From NCBI GenBank assembly GCA_029747015.1, contig JAKOGI010000540.1:2501-66500 (forward strand): 64,000 bases of DNA, written 5' to 3'. Shown here one piece after another: positions 1 to 10,949 of this stretch (positions are counted from its first letter, which is position 1; every line of letters begins with the position of its first letter). The notes beneath the pieces were generated by a model. It had not been told where the DNA came from and made no database searches. It saw nothing but the letters and a program-made list of their open reading frames with translations. The translations under genes and the position numbers were made by a program. The DNA comes from Carnegiea gigantea (lineage: Eukaryota; Streptophyta; Magnoliopsida; Caryophyllales; Cactaceae).

Positions 1-1132
1 TTTTTCTGTTAATCTCTGGAGGGACAAATTTGTTAAATGCCTACTTTAAAGCTAACTTATAATCAATTTCCAGTTTAACATCATCACACAAAAATTAAGT
101 AAACTTAGTCATAGAGCTACCACTGCTTCATGTTTCAAAATGAGTAATAAGGAACTAATGGAAGTCAGATGGATGCGCAAATGAGTACACCTCTTTTTAG
201 GAGGGGTATTTAGGATATTATAGAATTCACAGAGAAATTAATTTGCCAACAGTTGTTAAGAGTACAAAAAGTGCTCAATTGAATTAAAGAGAAGGGATGT
301 ATCAACTGATGATCATTAGATGCTTAACATTCATGGCCTTACTTTGTGGAATAAAAGAAGAACCAAACCATTGACTAATTTGATTTTTTAAATTAGTTGT
401 GGTTGTGGTGGAAATGAGTGAGGAGTGAGATGAGCAAGTCTAGATAAGATGCTTTCAAGTTGAAGTTGATTAATTAATTTGATATATTGAGTTTCTTCAT
501 GTTTGGTTTTCACCATATGTTTTCATTAAATATCTCTATGATCTGGTCTTACCCCCCACCTTGTTGATTTCGGATGTTTTTCCAAATGCATTTCACTACT
601 TTTCATTATTGGTTCTTTGTGTCTTTATTTATTTTTTTTAGGGTGATATTGTGGTGGTCGGCCTTCATTTCTCTTTTGTTGACTTCTTTGCACTTCATTT
701 AATTTTCCGGTGTTCTCTAGATTATTAAGGATGAGATAGCCACTGAGTTAATTTTCTGCTCCCATTGAATCACAACCATTGTAAGACCACTATTACAAAT
801 TATTTTTCTTCTTAACTTGGTGTCCAAACGTAGTAAGAGGCCAATCTCTATAGTAGAAGTTGAACTCGCAGAAGCATTTGCCATTAAGTACGAGACGGAA
901 TTACCAATGATAATAGGCTACATTAATAATTGAAAGTGAAACACACGCTGCCATCATGAATCTCAAGGAAAGGAGTTCACTAAATACAAATGTTGGATTA
1001 ACTATAAAGCATATTTTAGGTTTATTTTCAGAGTCTGATGTGTATAATTTTGACTATAAAAAAGGATATCACAATCACCTTTTAATTATAACATCAAAAT
1101 TTTAGATTATTACAAAATAATATTATTTAAAA
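1..1132. other. Non-coding AT-rich DNA
   Basis: No reading frame with recognisable protein similarity and no RNA gene was seen on either strand. The stretch is AT-rich with many short homopolymer runs. It ends where the fold-back repeat begins. Confidence 0.5.
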
Positions 1133-2671
1133 TAGATCTAGCAAAAACTGACTCGACACGAACTTGTCCAAAAATTTTGGGTTTTGAACTCGATTTTCTC
1201 GACCTGAACTAGAAATAAACCGAACCCAAAAAGCTCACAAATTAGCGAGTTAAACCCTATCTGAACCCGAATCCATCCGCTTGACCTGAATATTAAATGT
1301 TTTCCCAATAATGATAATTCATTATTTCAAATCATTTAGAGAGACATAACTTTCACTTTCCTTCACAAATTAAATAATAGTACCATTTCTTTCCCAACTT
1401 ATCTATCATAAAATAATATCATACACAACTTGCAGGGGCAACTTTGGAAAAGGGAATACAATGACATGAAATCACGTTCTAGTTGTATTACTTTAAAAAA
1501 AAGAACTATCTAATTTTAAGAAAACTAATTTAAAACAAAATATACACTAACAATGCGCAAGTCATATTGTTATATTCTTTGGTGAAATGAATATATTAAT
1601 ATTTTGAATAATATTACTTTGTAGTAATCTACATATTTGATCTTATATAATTAAATGATAACTGTAATATCTTATACTTCTCTACTTCTCTCTTTTTTTG
1701 TTTATATTCTAATTACTCTTGAAGTAGGACACTAGTGGTGGGCAATGGGCTGACTGTCCTCATCTTAGGGACTGTTAATTAATAAAATGTGTATGTTTAG
1801 GTAATGATAGGTTAGTTAACAAGAATATCAAATTATTAAATGAATTATTAGCATATCATCTGCTCCAACCCATTAACATAATCTAGACGGGTAGATTCAC
1901 AAGTAATCTGAACCCATTATTGACCTTATTTAAACGTATGTGCCAACCCAACCAATCCAAAGGGGAAAATGACTCGTTGCCCATGCATATATGACGTTCA
2001 TATATGGACAATGTTTTGTTAAGAAATTACCATTACAATGCTTTTTCATTATATACGGATAATCTTTAATAAAAAATATGCTGAGTTTTTAACATTATAA
2101 GAGAAAAATAACCTACAAAAAAGACATTTCAAACCTATTGGATCAACTCGAAACCTGCAAAGTCGAAATACGCCTATCTGTATTTTACCAGAATCTAAAA
2201 TACACTCAATCCGTATTTTACCCGAACCCAAATATACCCTATTTATAGTTAATCCACCCGCCCAAACTAACTGATTAATTTAAAATATGATGAGACATAT
2301 TCATTTCACACAAAAGGTAACTGTATAACTTGTGCATGTTCATATTTATCTTATTCTAAATTGATTTTCTTAAGATTAGATGGCTATTTCATGGCATTTC
2401 ATGTCCGATTTTTAAGTTGTCCCACTTATAAGTTGTGTATGACAATATATTATAATAACAAAGTTGGGAAAGAAATTGTACTATTGTTTAATTTGTGAAG
2501 GGATACGATACTTATATAAAGTCTCTCTAAATGATTCGATGTAATGAATAAGCACAATTATTAAAAGCGATACATTAAAGAAAAACCAAAAATAAGGATA
2601 TAATATTCGGATCGAGCAGGGGGCTCGGCGTTCAGGTCGGTTTTCTACCGAATCATTTTGTGCCAAATCTA
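1133..2671. mobile_element. Large imperfect fold-back (inverted repeat) element
   Basis: The left arm (about 1133-1605) is matched by the reverse complement of the right arm (about 2280-2671). The best block is 1330-1475 against 2390-2545. It shares AATCATTTAGAGAGAC, TTCACAAATTAAA, AATAGTAC, ATTTCTTTCCCAACTT and CATACACAACTT in the same order. The outer ends also match weakly (TAGATCTAGCA against TAGATTTGGCA). The loop of roughly 670 bp has no coding signal but repeats the acccgaaccc-type wording found in other parts of the element. I could not find a target duplication. It may be a fold-back DNA transposon or two related non-autonomous elements inserted head to head. Confidence 0.55.
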
Positions 2672-2799
2672 ATTGCAATGTTTGGCTAATTTTAATTAAT
2701 CTAAGCATCAATAAGTCAAATAGTGATATTGAAAAAGGCCCAACATTTTTTTTTTGGGGAAAAAAGTAAGTACATCATTGAAACATTAAACAGCTCTTC

Positions 2800-4030
2800 T
2801 CCCAAGAGATCGGCCTATGTTATCATCCGTTAAGATTCGAAGAAGCTCAGTAGGAAGCAGAGGAAGATAAAAAATAGAACTCTGAAAAGGTAAAAGAAGG
2901 TCGGTCTTCGTTAACCAATCTGTAACCATATTGTCTTCACAGTACACACGCTGAACTTGAAAGCTAGTTGCTTACCATAGAAGAATTTGAATATCCTGAA
3001 TCAGAGTGTGAATTACCCTTGGTTCACTAAGTCCAGCCCTTAGTGCTTGGACAAGGAACTTGTCATCTCCGTCAACGATAGTAATTCTATGGTACATACT
3101 CATATACCTAACTAGGTACACACTTATAAATATAGGCATTCCAATATAATTGGCCCGGAGCCTAGTCACTTACGTTATTTCTATAGTCCAACAGTGCCTA
3201 AAATTATCAATGCAGGTAAGAAAAAATACATTGTAAGAAACAAACAATACAATGCAGGTAAGAAAAGATACACTGCATGTAAGAAAAGATACATTACAGG
3301 AAACACATATGTAGTTCGTACACACGCTGAAAAGATATATCATATAACAGAAAAGGTTCATCATTGACAATATCAAAAGGTTCATCAATTAAACTGAAAG
3401 GTTCATCATATGTAGGTTAAAGATTCATTACTTACACAAAAAAAATTCACAACTCAAAATTTAAAATTCATTCAATTTAAATGCAATGGCCATATGAAAT
3501 TAAGATTTTATCAGGCAAAAATCAAAATGCTCATTGAAAATGTTTATCATTTAAGAGAAATGGCAAAAATCAAAAGGCTCATTGAAAATTCATTCAATTT
3601 AAATACAATAGCCACATAAAATTAAGATTTTTAGCTTTGATATAATTTAACGTAGATTTTCCAACAAAAAAAGAGGGAGTAATCACATGATGAGAATTTA
3701 TCCAAATTTTTTTAATTAAAAAAAGGGAATTATATTAGGGAAAACAAGAACGAATGAGGGAAAAGATTATACAGGGGGAAAAGGGTGTGTATTTTGCTAG
3801 ATACATATGTTTGTATCTAAGAATTTTCCCCTCAATGACAATATTCTTGTTCTCGGATTGGATGGCCTCATAGAGTCCCCGCCTCATGGTGGTCACCTTA
3901 GAAACTAGAATAGATGCATTGTCTAAATTAGACGCACTCGCAGATAGGCACCTGCCTAAATAGTCTCGAATATTGGCCACCCTTTGATTAATCTTGGACT
4001 CGTCAAAATTGATTTTGATCGACTCCGGAG
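2800..4030 (-). pseudogene. LINE RNase H-like domain, interrupted
   Basis: Minus-strand frames read PPPESIKINFDES (about 4035-4000), the usual start of the LINE RNase H domain. NIRDYLGR and NKNIVIEG follow down to about 3830. After a gap the domain resumes at about 3090 with VDGDDKFLVQALRAG, LIQDIQILLW, VQRVYCEDNMVTDWL and LPTELLRILTDD. This is the usual beta-strand/helix order of the domain. The gap of about 650 bp (3120-3770) is non-coding and holds direct repeats, so a second sequence seems to have been inserted. The match is by motif only. Confidence 0.55.
3470..3634. repeat. Direct repeat inside the LINE RNase H gap
   Basis: A block of about 50 bp starting AAATTCATTCAATTTAAAT is present at about 3470-3523 and again at 3586-3634. 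Between and before the copies lie shorter repeats such as AGGTTCATCA and GCAGGTAAGAAAAGATAC (3216-3300). The cluster lies exactly where the RNase H reading is interrupted. Confidence 0.6.
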
Positions 4031-4169
4031 GTGGAGGATGCTACTTGATGAAATGGATGGAAAAGCTGGTAGATGAATGGGGTGATGATTAGGAGGGGTG
4101 TTGATCATGAAGGCTAAACTTTAATCTAGCCTTTCATTCTATCCAGGGTTGTTTTGCAGTAATGAGGGT

Positions 4170-4397
4170 CTATAATAGGGAGAAAATATCATTATTGAAA
4201 ATAACCCTATTTCGCACTTTCCAAATACTGCAAAATAATGTAGCAATTTTTGCTATATTTTTGTCCTTAACTAAGTGGAGATTATGAAGTTCTTTCCTGA
4301 CCTCTAGACTAGCAGTTGAAAAATAATGTTTGTTTAACCATCGATGGTTTTCGGCCAGGCCCCATGTCATATTGGCGCATTGGGCATAAAGGATCAA
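4170..4397 (-). pseudogene. LINE C-terminal zinc-finger-region fragment
   Basis: The minus-strand open frame contains ATLFCSIWKVRNRVIFNN. This matches the tryptophan-rich W..WK.RN..IF block that follows the RT in plant L1 elements (zf-RVT region). It sits between the RT and RNase H-like remains, as expected. On its own the block could also come from a related LINE fragment. Confidence 0.55.
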
Positions 4398-4949
4398 TAT
4401 TCATCCCTCTTTTAGTAGGGTGCTTTGTGATGGGAGTGCATTATGATACAATTTCCAAAGAAAGATCTTAAGTTTAGGCAATAAGTCTAGCTTGCAAATC
4501 CATCGATACTTCCATCTGGGGATTGAGGAATGACTTTTGTCATGGGTTTTCTAGGTCGCATATCTTGTTGTGAAATCGCCTGAACTTGAAAGCCGCAGTA
4601 GAAGGAATCCTCTTGATTAGTTACTAAGATTAGAACTGTACAAATTTTTTCTACAATACGTGTGGGTAAGAACTGAGAATGTTCCCCCACATCCCAGATT
4701 TTCCCTAGAGTAATCAACTGTTCAACTTTGAGCTAAGTATCATGGATGTTATTAGGATAACCCAACATTTGGTGAATATTTTTTGTGTCATACTCGTTGC
4801 CAAATTAGAATTAAACTTTCTTACGATTTTTAATTTGCCATACTAGCCCAGAGCACAAAAATTCCCCATTGCTAAGCAAACACTTCCATGCCTAGGAATA
4901 TGTGGGATTTTTTTTAGTCAAAGAACTTATCTGGACTACCATATTTAGC

Positions 4950-6090
4950 AAGAATAGTTTTAATCCATTTATTATCAGGTTCTATAAAATACTTCCAAAT
5001 CAGTTTATTGATAAATGCTCTATTTACCGTTCAATTCCTCTTAGTCCTAGCTCCCCAAGATGTTTAAGGGAGCAGACAGTGTCTCATGCTATCAAGGGCA
5101 ACCCCTTTTCTGCTCCTAAATTTTTCCAAAAGAAATCATAGTTGAGACGATCTAGCTAGGTTATAGTAGACACTGGTAGTTTAAAACATTGCATGGTGTG
5201 GGAAGGTAAGGCTTCAAGGTTATATTGGATTATGGTTGGTTGTCCTGCTTTAGACAGCGTGTATGCTTTCCAAGCATATACTTTTTTCCCTGCTTTATCT
5301 ATAAGCACTATAAGCAACTCCTTTTTTGCCCCTTCCTTGAAACAAAGGGCAACCCAAATATTTGCCTAGTGAATGCCTTTACGGCATTTGAAAAATATAC
5401 TTGCAATAAATTGTTTTCGCATTCGAGTTGCGTTGTTAGGGAAAACGATTATAGACTTGTGAAAGTTAATCAGTTGGCCTAACTGGGAACAAAAGCAATC
5501 AACAACTTCCTTAAGTGCTAGCACTGTTTTATGATTAGTTTTATAGAAAAAAGACTATCATTAGTAAAGAACAAATAAAGAAGTTTTGGAGCCACCGCAG
5601 AAATCGTAATTCCAGAAGCACTCCTAGGCAGACTAGCTTGTTTCAGCAGTCTGGATGCTAGAACTTCCATACACAAGATAAACAAGTATGGAAAGGATCA
5701 TCTTTACGGAGAACCCTGGATGGCTTAATGAACCCACACAACTGGCTATTAATGCTGAGAGAGTATGAGGCTATAGAGACATCATGCAATCCTTTGTTCA
5801 TAAAACCCAATGTCACCATGTGTTTTCCATTAAAAAAACCCATTCAACACGATCATATGCTTTTTACATGTCTACTGAAGGAGCCATGTATGCATTTCGA
5901 CTTCTCATGTGTTTGAATTTATTCATAACTTCATAAGCTAGCAAAACATTATCATTAATAGCTCTATGCAGGACAAAGGCATTTGAATAGGGCTAATTAT
6001 TTTTAATATGACCGGATGCAAACGATTAACGAGGATCTTGGAAATAATTTTATAAACAGTCTTTGTTTAATTAATATGGCATACCATCAA
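4950..6090 (-). pseudogene. LINE reverse transcriptase, broken
   Basis: Successive minus-strand frames give YKIISKILVNRL (about 6065-6030), NDNVLLAYEVMNKF, then KAYDRVEWVFL near 5850, the motif with the first catalytic Asp. FIKPSR and a degraded RxGDP (RKDDP) follow near 5710-5690. The catalytic FADD box is replaced by a segment with two stops near 5550. The thumb/connection part KAYTLSKAGQPTIIQ, CFKLPVSTI and LGELGLRG is still clear at about 5280-5040. These blocks are in the order and spacing of plant L1 elements. Several frameshifts separate them. Confidence 0.75.
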
Positions 6091-6599
6091 TTAAAATAGG
6101 GGCTATCAGGTTTCCTTAGTAGTTGATCCTCAACATAGAGTGTTTTTTGTTAGTTGAGAGTGTTTTTCGACCTAAAATTGCGAAAGACTTTGGAAGTCGA
6201 AACTTTTGACTCTTTCTTAGTAAGCTTAATCTTTTTTACCAGACTGAATATAGGTGCTCTTGGGATAAAATGATTCTAGTTAGCCGAAATTATACGTAAT
6301 GCTTCTTCATAGTAATGCCAATTGTTTTCGTATTGAAATGGATGGCCTTTTTTTTTTTGGGTTATTTGACTGATTCGTAGTATTCAAAGGAATATATCAA
6401 TGATTAGAACAAGTGAATGGTCCATGAGTTACTTTAGCCTATGGGTAAAGTTGCATCCATTCTTGATGAGCAGTTGCTCAGTCAAGTCATTCATAAATTA
6501 AATGACCATGTAAAAATGTCTTCAAAGTAAATCATCAACTTCTAAGGTCAATTGACGGTATTGAAGAAGTTGACAAAAAGGTAGAGAGCCTAAGTTTTT

Positions 6600-7110
6600 T
6601 CCCTTAAATAAGTGGGGAACCCCCTACTTTATTCACCAAGGAATCCATTTCATTAAAATCACCAATTAAACATCATGATAATTTTATAACGAATGGCTGC
6701 TAGCCGAGAGAATAATTCATTAAAAAATTTTGCGCAATACTCATGAGAAGGTATGTCAGGCATCATATGATGCAGTCCAAGCACACAAAGGTGTTGTTCG
6801 AGATAATTTAAAGAATCAATAGCAAGGAGGCCTACGACCCTGAAAAAGGGTAAATCAAACATAAAATTATATGTTCCAAACTCGGTAACCATAATGGGCA
6901 GCACACAAAACATTGTGGCCTTAATATCTAGTTCAAGAGGTGAAGAAGCAGCCTTATCATTCATTAGCCACACCCAAGGATGGAAGAAGCACAAGATAGC
7001 AACCAAAGTTCCAAAATTACCATAGATTCCTTCTCTCTCAGCACCAAAATAAAGGTTAGACATAAGGCTAGGATGAGATAAGTCATCACAGTAGCTGTAA
7101 TCTTGTAATG
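6600..7110 (-). pseudogene. LINE endonuclease (APE-type) fragment
   Basis: The minus-strand translation contains LIGDFNEMDS, the signature around the catalytic Asp/Asn of AP-endonuclease-like LINE nucleases. It is followed by a decayed region typical of the DNA-nicking domain. A stop precedes the motif, and upstream residues lie in a different frame (the open frame 7063-6659). The upstream limit near 7.1 kb is approximate. The family nicks chromosomal DNA to prime reverse transcription; this copy cannot be translated. Confidence 0.6.
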
Positions 7111-7313
7111 GAAGACATAACCCGTACTAGCTACATCAGTAGCATCATTATGCTTATCAACTCTCAATAACAAATGAAAATGACGAATCTGACTTAATAA
7201 ATCATCACAAGTATAATGTTATGTGATATGATAAATCAATTGACAAAAATAGCAATCCACAAGCCTAAAAGATTGGAATAAAATAAGTGCAAAAGGCCCA
7301 AAAAGAAACTTAT

Positions 7314-7318
7314 TTGAT
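7314..7318. repeat. Left target-site duplication (TTGAT)
   Basis: TTGAT directly precedes the LTR start TGATATCAGC and is repeated at 12558-12562 after the other LTR. A perfect 5-bp duplication is the normal footprint of Ty3 integrase and fixes both ends of the element. Confidence 0.9.
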
Positions 7319-7622
7319 TGATATCAGCTAGATATCACGAGCTATACACGTGACTCAATAACTAAAAGTTGTTAGGAATATTTTGTTATTTTGTTACAGG
7401 TTTGTTATAACTGTTTCCTGCCAAGTGATGTAGTTGCATATATTGGCTGGCTCAGGGCTCAAATGGGGATGTCTGACATTAATGAATAATTCTCTCTCTC
7501 TCTCTCTCTCTTTCTTTCTCTCTCCCTCTCTTTCTCTACAATTCTTTATTCTCTCTTTCTTTTCCCACTCTGGTTGGTGCCATTCTTCTTCGAGGCAGGT
7601 CCCCCCTAGAACTTTGGAATCA
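7319..7622 (+). repeat. 5' LTR of the Reina-like element
   Basis: Starts TGATATCAGC and ends ATCA. It aligns over its whole length with 12281-12557, including AAGTTGTTAGGAATATTTTG and a long CT run at 7492-7536. The LTRs differ by many substitutions and by the length of the CT tract, so insertion is not recent. Confidence 0.88.
7492..7560. repeat. (CT)n pyrimidine microsatellite in the LTR
   Basis: A CT/TTTC tract near the end of the 5' LTR, matched by a shorter (CT)n at 12451-12491 in the 3' LTR. It probably corresponds to a pyrimidine-rich initiator/leader region of the LTR and has changed length independently in the two copies. Confidence 0.85.
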
Positions 7623-7624
7623 AT

Positions 7625-7636
7625 TGGTATTAGAGC
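7625..7636 (+). other. Primer-binding site, initiator-Met tRNA
   Basis: TGGTATTAGAGC lies two bases after the LTR end. It matches the standard plant initiator-Met primer site TGGTATCAGAGC at 11 of 12 positions. It sets where minus-strand DNA synthesis would start and confirms plus-strand orientation. Confidence 0.85.
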
Positions 7637-7813
7637 ATTCGATCCTGAACCCTAGTTTTTGAATTTCGACTGATTGGTTTGAATCCCCAATTGGTCTAGC
7701 TTCACTACAACAAACATAATTTTTCTTTGTTCATCGATTGATTGGCTTGCTTCTCCAATCAATCTAGCTTCCTCTTGAATTCAGCATTTGAGTGTGCTGC
7801 TTTCAGAACATTC

Positions 7814-8512
7814 ATGGTAATATCGGACAACATAAGTTCTGCTAGTGAGCAGAAAAAATTGGAAGAATTTTGTCAACCTCTGCAACATTCTTCGGTAGAA
7901 TTCCAAAAGGAAGTGAAGGAATAATTTTTTGTTCATCAAGAATAGCAAGAAAGGACTAACAGTCAACTCAGTGAGCTAATTACTAGATTGAGTAGGTAGG
8001 TGTTGCAAATTTTCATGAGAGTTAATGAATCTGTGGGATCTTCACAGGGGGGTCAAGTGTACCAGAGTATATTTAAAGTTGAATTTCCAAGATTTGATGG
8101 TAGGGATGTGCAGGGCTGGATATACAGATATGAGCAATTTTTCGAGGTGGATGATACTCCTGTGGGACCCATGGTCAAGATTACTGCAATTCATCTTGAA
8201 GGGAAGACACTAATGTGGCACCAGACTCATATGAAGGCAATTCCTACTGGACAATGACCTTCTTGGAGGGATTACAAGCATGTAATCTCGGGGAGGTTTG
8301 GTAAGCAACCTTTTGATGATCTATTGGCTAAGTTGATGCAATTAAGCCAAATAGCTTTAGTTGAACAATACCAAGACTCGTTTGATGCCTTACTGACTAG
8401 CATTGATGATTTGCCTGTGATTCATGCCATAAGCTATTTTTTAAGTGGGTTATCTAGTGAAATACAAAGTGCAGTGAGGATGTTTAAACCTACCACTTTG
8501 CATGATGCTTAG
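7814..8512 (+). pseudogene. gag of the Reina-like element, broken
   Basis: One frame from an ATG at 7814 reads a short acidic N-terminus. It then gives the plant Ty3 gag block FPRFDGRDVQGWIYRYEQFF (8087-8146), LEGKTLMWH and FGKQPFDDLLAKLMQL. Stops occur at 7922, 7946, 8256 and 8510. The frame shifts before the zinc knuckle at 8770. Gag forms the cytoplasmic particle in which reverse transcription occurs. Choice of the 7814 ATG rests on it opening this frame; another start is possible. Confidence 0.75.
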
Positions 8513-8571
8513 TGCTTGGCCAAATTAGAAGAGGCTACCCCTTCTATCCATAAAGAGAAATAAGCCCATTC

Positions 8572-10440
8572 TTGAAAACCCAACATTGGGTTCAAAATGC
8601 ATGCAGACACCCATGCTCAAATTCCAATTATTCCATGGGTAGAGCAATTGCACCAGCTAGAGTATCCCTCTCTGGCAACAACTTTAGCCAGAATAGTGCC
8701 AATTTCAGGCCTAGAAGACCTGGAAAATCCTTAAATGCTCAAGATATTGAGGATATGAGAGCTAAGAATATTTGTTTCTACTGTGATGAAAGATATACTC
8801 TAGGGCATAAGTGTAAGGCCCAAATTTATAGACTGGAGTTACTGGAAGAAGTAGATCAAGAAGAAAAAGAGGAATGCTCTGAGGACTATAGTGAGCACCA
8901 GGATACAGGGGGGGAACTTCCCTATATCTCTATGCATACCATTGCTGGAGTTAATACATACCGGACTATGAGAGTTACAGGCAAAGTCAAGAGGAGACCC
9001 TTGTATATATTGATAGATTCTGGGAGCACTCATAATTTTTTAGCCATTGCTATAGCTAAAAAGCTCTATTGTGATGTTAGAAGTACTATTCCATTACAAG
9101 TATCAGTAGCTAATAGAGCAAAGCTAGTCAGTACAGCCATGTGCAAAGGGTTTACTTGGTCATTACATGGAGAACTCTTTAGTTCTAATGTGATGTTATT
9201 GCCCTTGGGAAGTTGTGAAATGCTTTTGGAGGTACAATGACTAGCAAGCTTGGGGCAGATCATGTGGGATTTTAATGAACTGAAGATAGAATTCAACTAC
9301 CAAGGTAAAAGACTGATGCTATGGGGTAACAGGACTGCTGTAATACAATGGATGGAAGGGAAGAGGGTGTTGAGTACCCTAAACTTAGCTAGTTCATCTC
9401 AACTGTTTGCTATCCAAGTGTAGTATGTGCACCAGACACCTGTAACTTATGATTCTGAGGTACTTGAGCCTCAATTATCTTTCCTGCTAGAGGAATATGC
9501 TGATATCTTTGTTGAACTAAAGGCTTCACCTCCTTATAGAAGTCATGATCATCAAATTATCCTCAAGGAGGGAACCTCACCAGTGAATGTGAGGCCATAC
9601 AGATATCCTACATTACGGAAAGATATCATTGAAAATATTGTAAAGGAAATGCTAGAAACTGGAGTGGTAAGACCCAGCCAAAGTCCTTATTCCTCTCCCA
9701 TTGTATTGGCTAAAAAGAAGGATGGTACATGGAGGATGTATGTAGATTATAGGGAACTTAACAAGCACACTGTTAAGGATAACTTCCCTATTCCAGTGAT
9801 AGAGGAACTATTGGATGAATTACATGGTTCTCAATTTTTCACCATGATTGGCTTAAGGGTTGGATATTGGCAAGTGAGGATGGCACCTAATGATATTACC
9901 AAAACTGCCTTCAGAACTCATAAAGGACATTATGAATTTATAGTTATGCCTTTTGGCCTAACGAATGCTCCCTCAACATTTCAACCTCTTATGAATCATG
10001 TATTCAAGCTTCATCTCAGGAAATTTATTCTGATATTTTTTGATGACATCTTGATCTTTAGGCCTACATATGGGCTGCATCTTTCCCATTTGAGAACAGC
10101 TTTTAAGCAGCTGAGAGCAAATACATTATTTGCTAAGAAGAGTAAATGTTCCTTTGCGGCCACACAAATTGAATACTTAGGGCATATCATTTCCAGCCAA
10201 GAGGTAGCTACTGACCCCGAGAAAATTGAGGCCATGTTATCTTGGCCTATCCCAGTCACAGTCAAGCAATTGAGAGGGTTTCTGGGCTTGATAGGGTACT
10301 ACAGGAAGTTTATCAAGGGTTATGGAGCAATCAGCAAACCCTTAACAGAATTACTGAAAAAGACTCCTTTCAGTGGAATCCAACAGCTGAGGAAGCCTTC
10401 CAGAAACTTAAGTAAGCCATGGTGTCTACACCTGTGCTAA
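8572..10440 (+). pseudogene. Knuckle, protease and reverse transcriptase of the Reina-like element
   Basis: Frame 1 carries the nucleocapsid knuckle CFYCDERYTLGHKC (about 8773-8814). It then has the aspartic protease motif LIDSGSTHNF (about 9010-9040). Stops at 9238 and 9421 follow, and then RT from 9427. The RT shows KKDGTWRMYVDYRELNKHT, MPFGLTNAPSTF and the catalytic FFDDIL near 10037. The block that normally reads like KLDLRSGY is MIGLRVGY here, so the first catalytic Asp is Gly. The frame ends just after the RT connection (GFLGLIGYYRKFIKGY). The product would convert element RNA into DNA; this copy is inactive. Confidence 0.85.
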
Positions 10441-10844
10441 CTTTACCCCATTTTAAGAAACAATTTACTATTAAAACTAATGCTTCTGGAAATAGAATAG
10501 GAGCTGTCTTTATGCAAGAAGGACACCCTATTGCATACATTAGCAAAACCTTGGCCATAAGACACCAGGTGATATATGCTGTAGAAAAATGGAAGCGTTA
10601 CCTGATTAGAAGATATTTTATCATCATAACTGATCACTTTAGCCTTAATTACTTGTTAGAACAGAAGATTTTAACCCCCTTTCAGAGCAACCTACTACCT
10701 AAGTTGATGGGGTTGGATTATGCCATAGTGTACAAGAAGGGTAGTGATAATTCTGCTGCAGATGTCCTTTCAAGGAATTCAGGTGCTGAGATGATGGAGA
10801 CTATTTTAAGCACTATAGACACTGACTTGCTGCAACAGATATAA
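10419..10844 (+). pseudogene. RNase H domain of the Reina-like element
   Basis: After a frameshift, frame 3 reads FTIKTNASGNRIGAVF, PIAYISKTLA and YAVEKWKRYL. TDHFSLNYLL and SAADVLSR follow. This is the Ty3 RNase H order. The first acidic catalytic residue, normally TDAS in this family, is Asn here (TNAS), which should abolish RNA cleavage. It overlaps the end of the RT frame by about 20 bp in a different frame. Confidence 0.8.
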
Positions 10845-10949
10845 AACAATTAATCATATGATCAGCATGTTTAGAGTATCATCTCATCTTTGTCTCAATT
10901 TCCTCAATCCTTTCCTAAATATACATAGAGCCATGAAGTGCTCAAAAGG

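Larger units (their letters stand above)
2748..7110 (-). mobile_element. L1-type LINE retrotransposon relic
   Basis: Read on the minus strand, domains occur in the order of a plant L1 second ORF. An endonuclease motif LIGDFNEMDS lies at about 6639-6668 and reverse transcriptase at about 6080-4960. A C-terminal zinc-finger-type segment lies near 4390-4170 and an RNase H-like tail at about 4030-2800. A run of T at 2746-2758 on the plus strand is where the poly(A) tail of a minus-strand LINE should be. Many stops and frameshifts make it non-functional. Such elements copy themselves by target-primed reverse transcription in the nucleus. The 5' part (ORF1) is not recognisable. Confidence 0.75.

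Noticed and set aside
5225..5482. 85-codon plus-strand frame
   Set aside because: It is antisense to the better supported LINE reverse transcriptase.
7434..7655. 73-codon frame with a Ser/Leu run
   Set aside because: It is produced by the (CT)n tract of the LTR and reaches the primer site.
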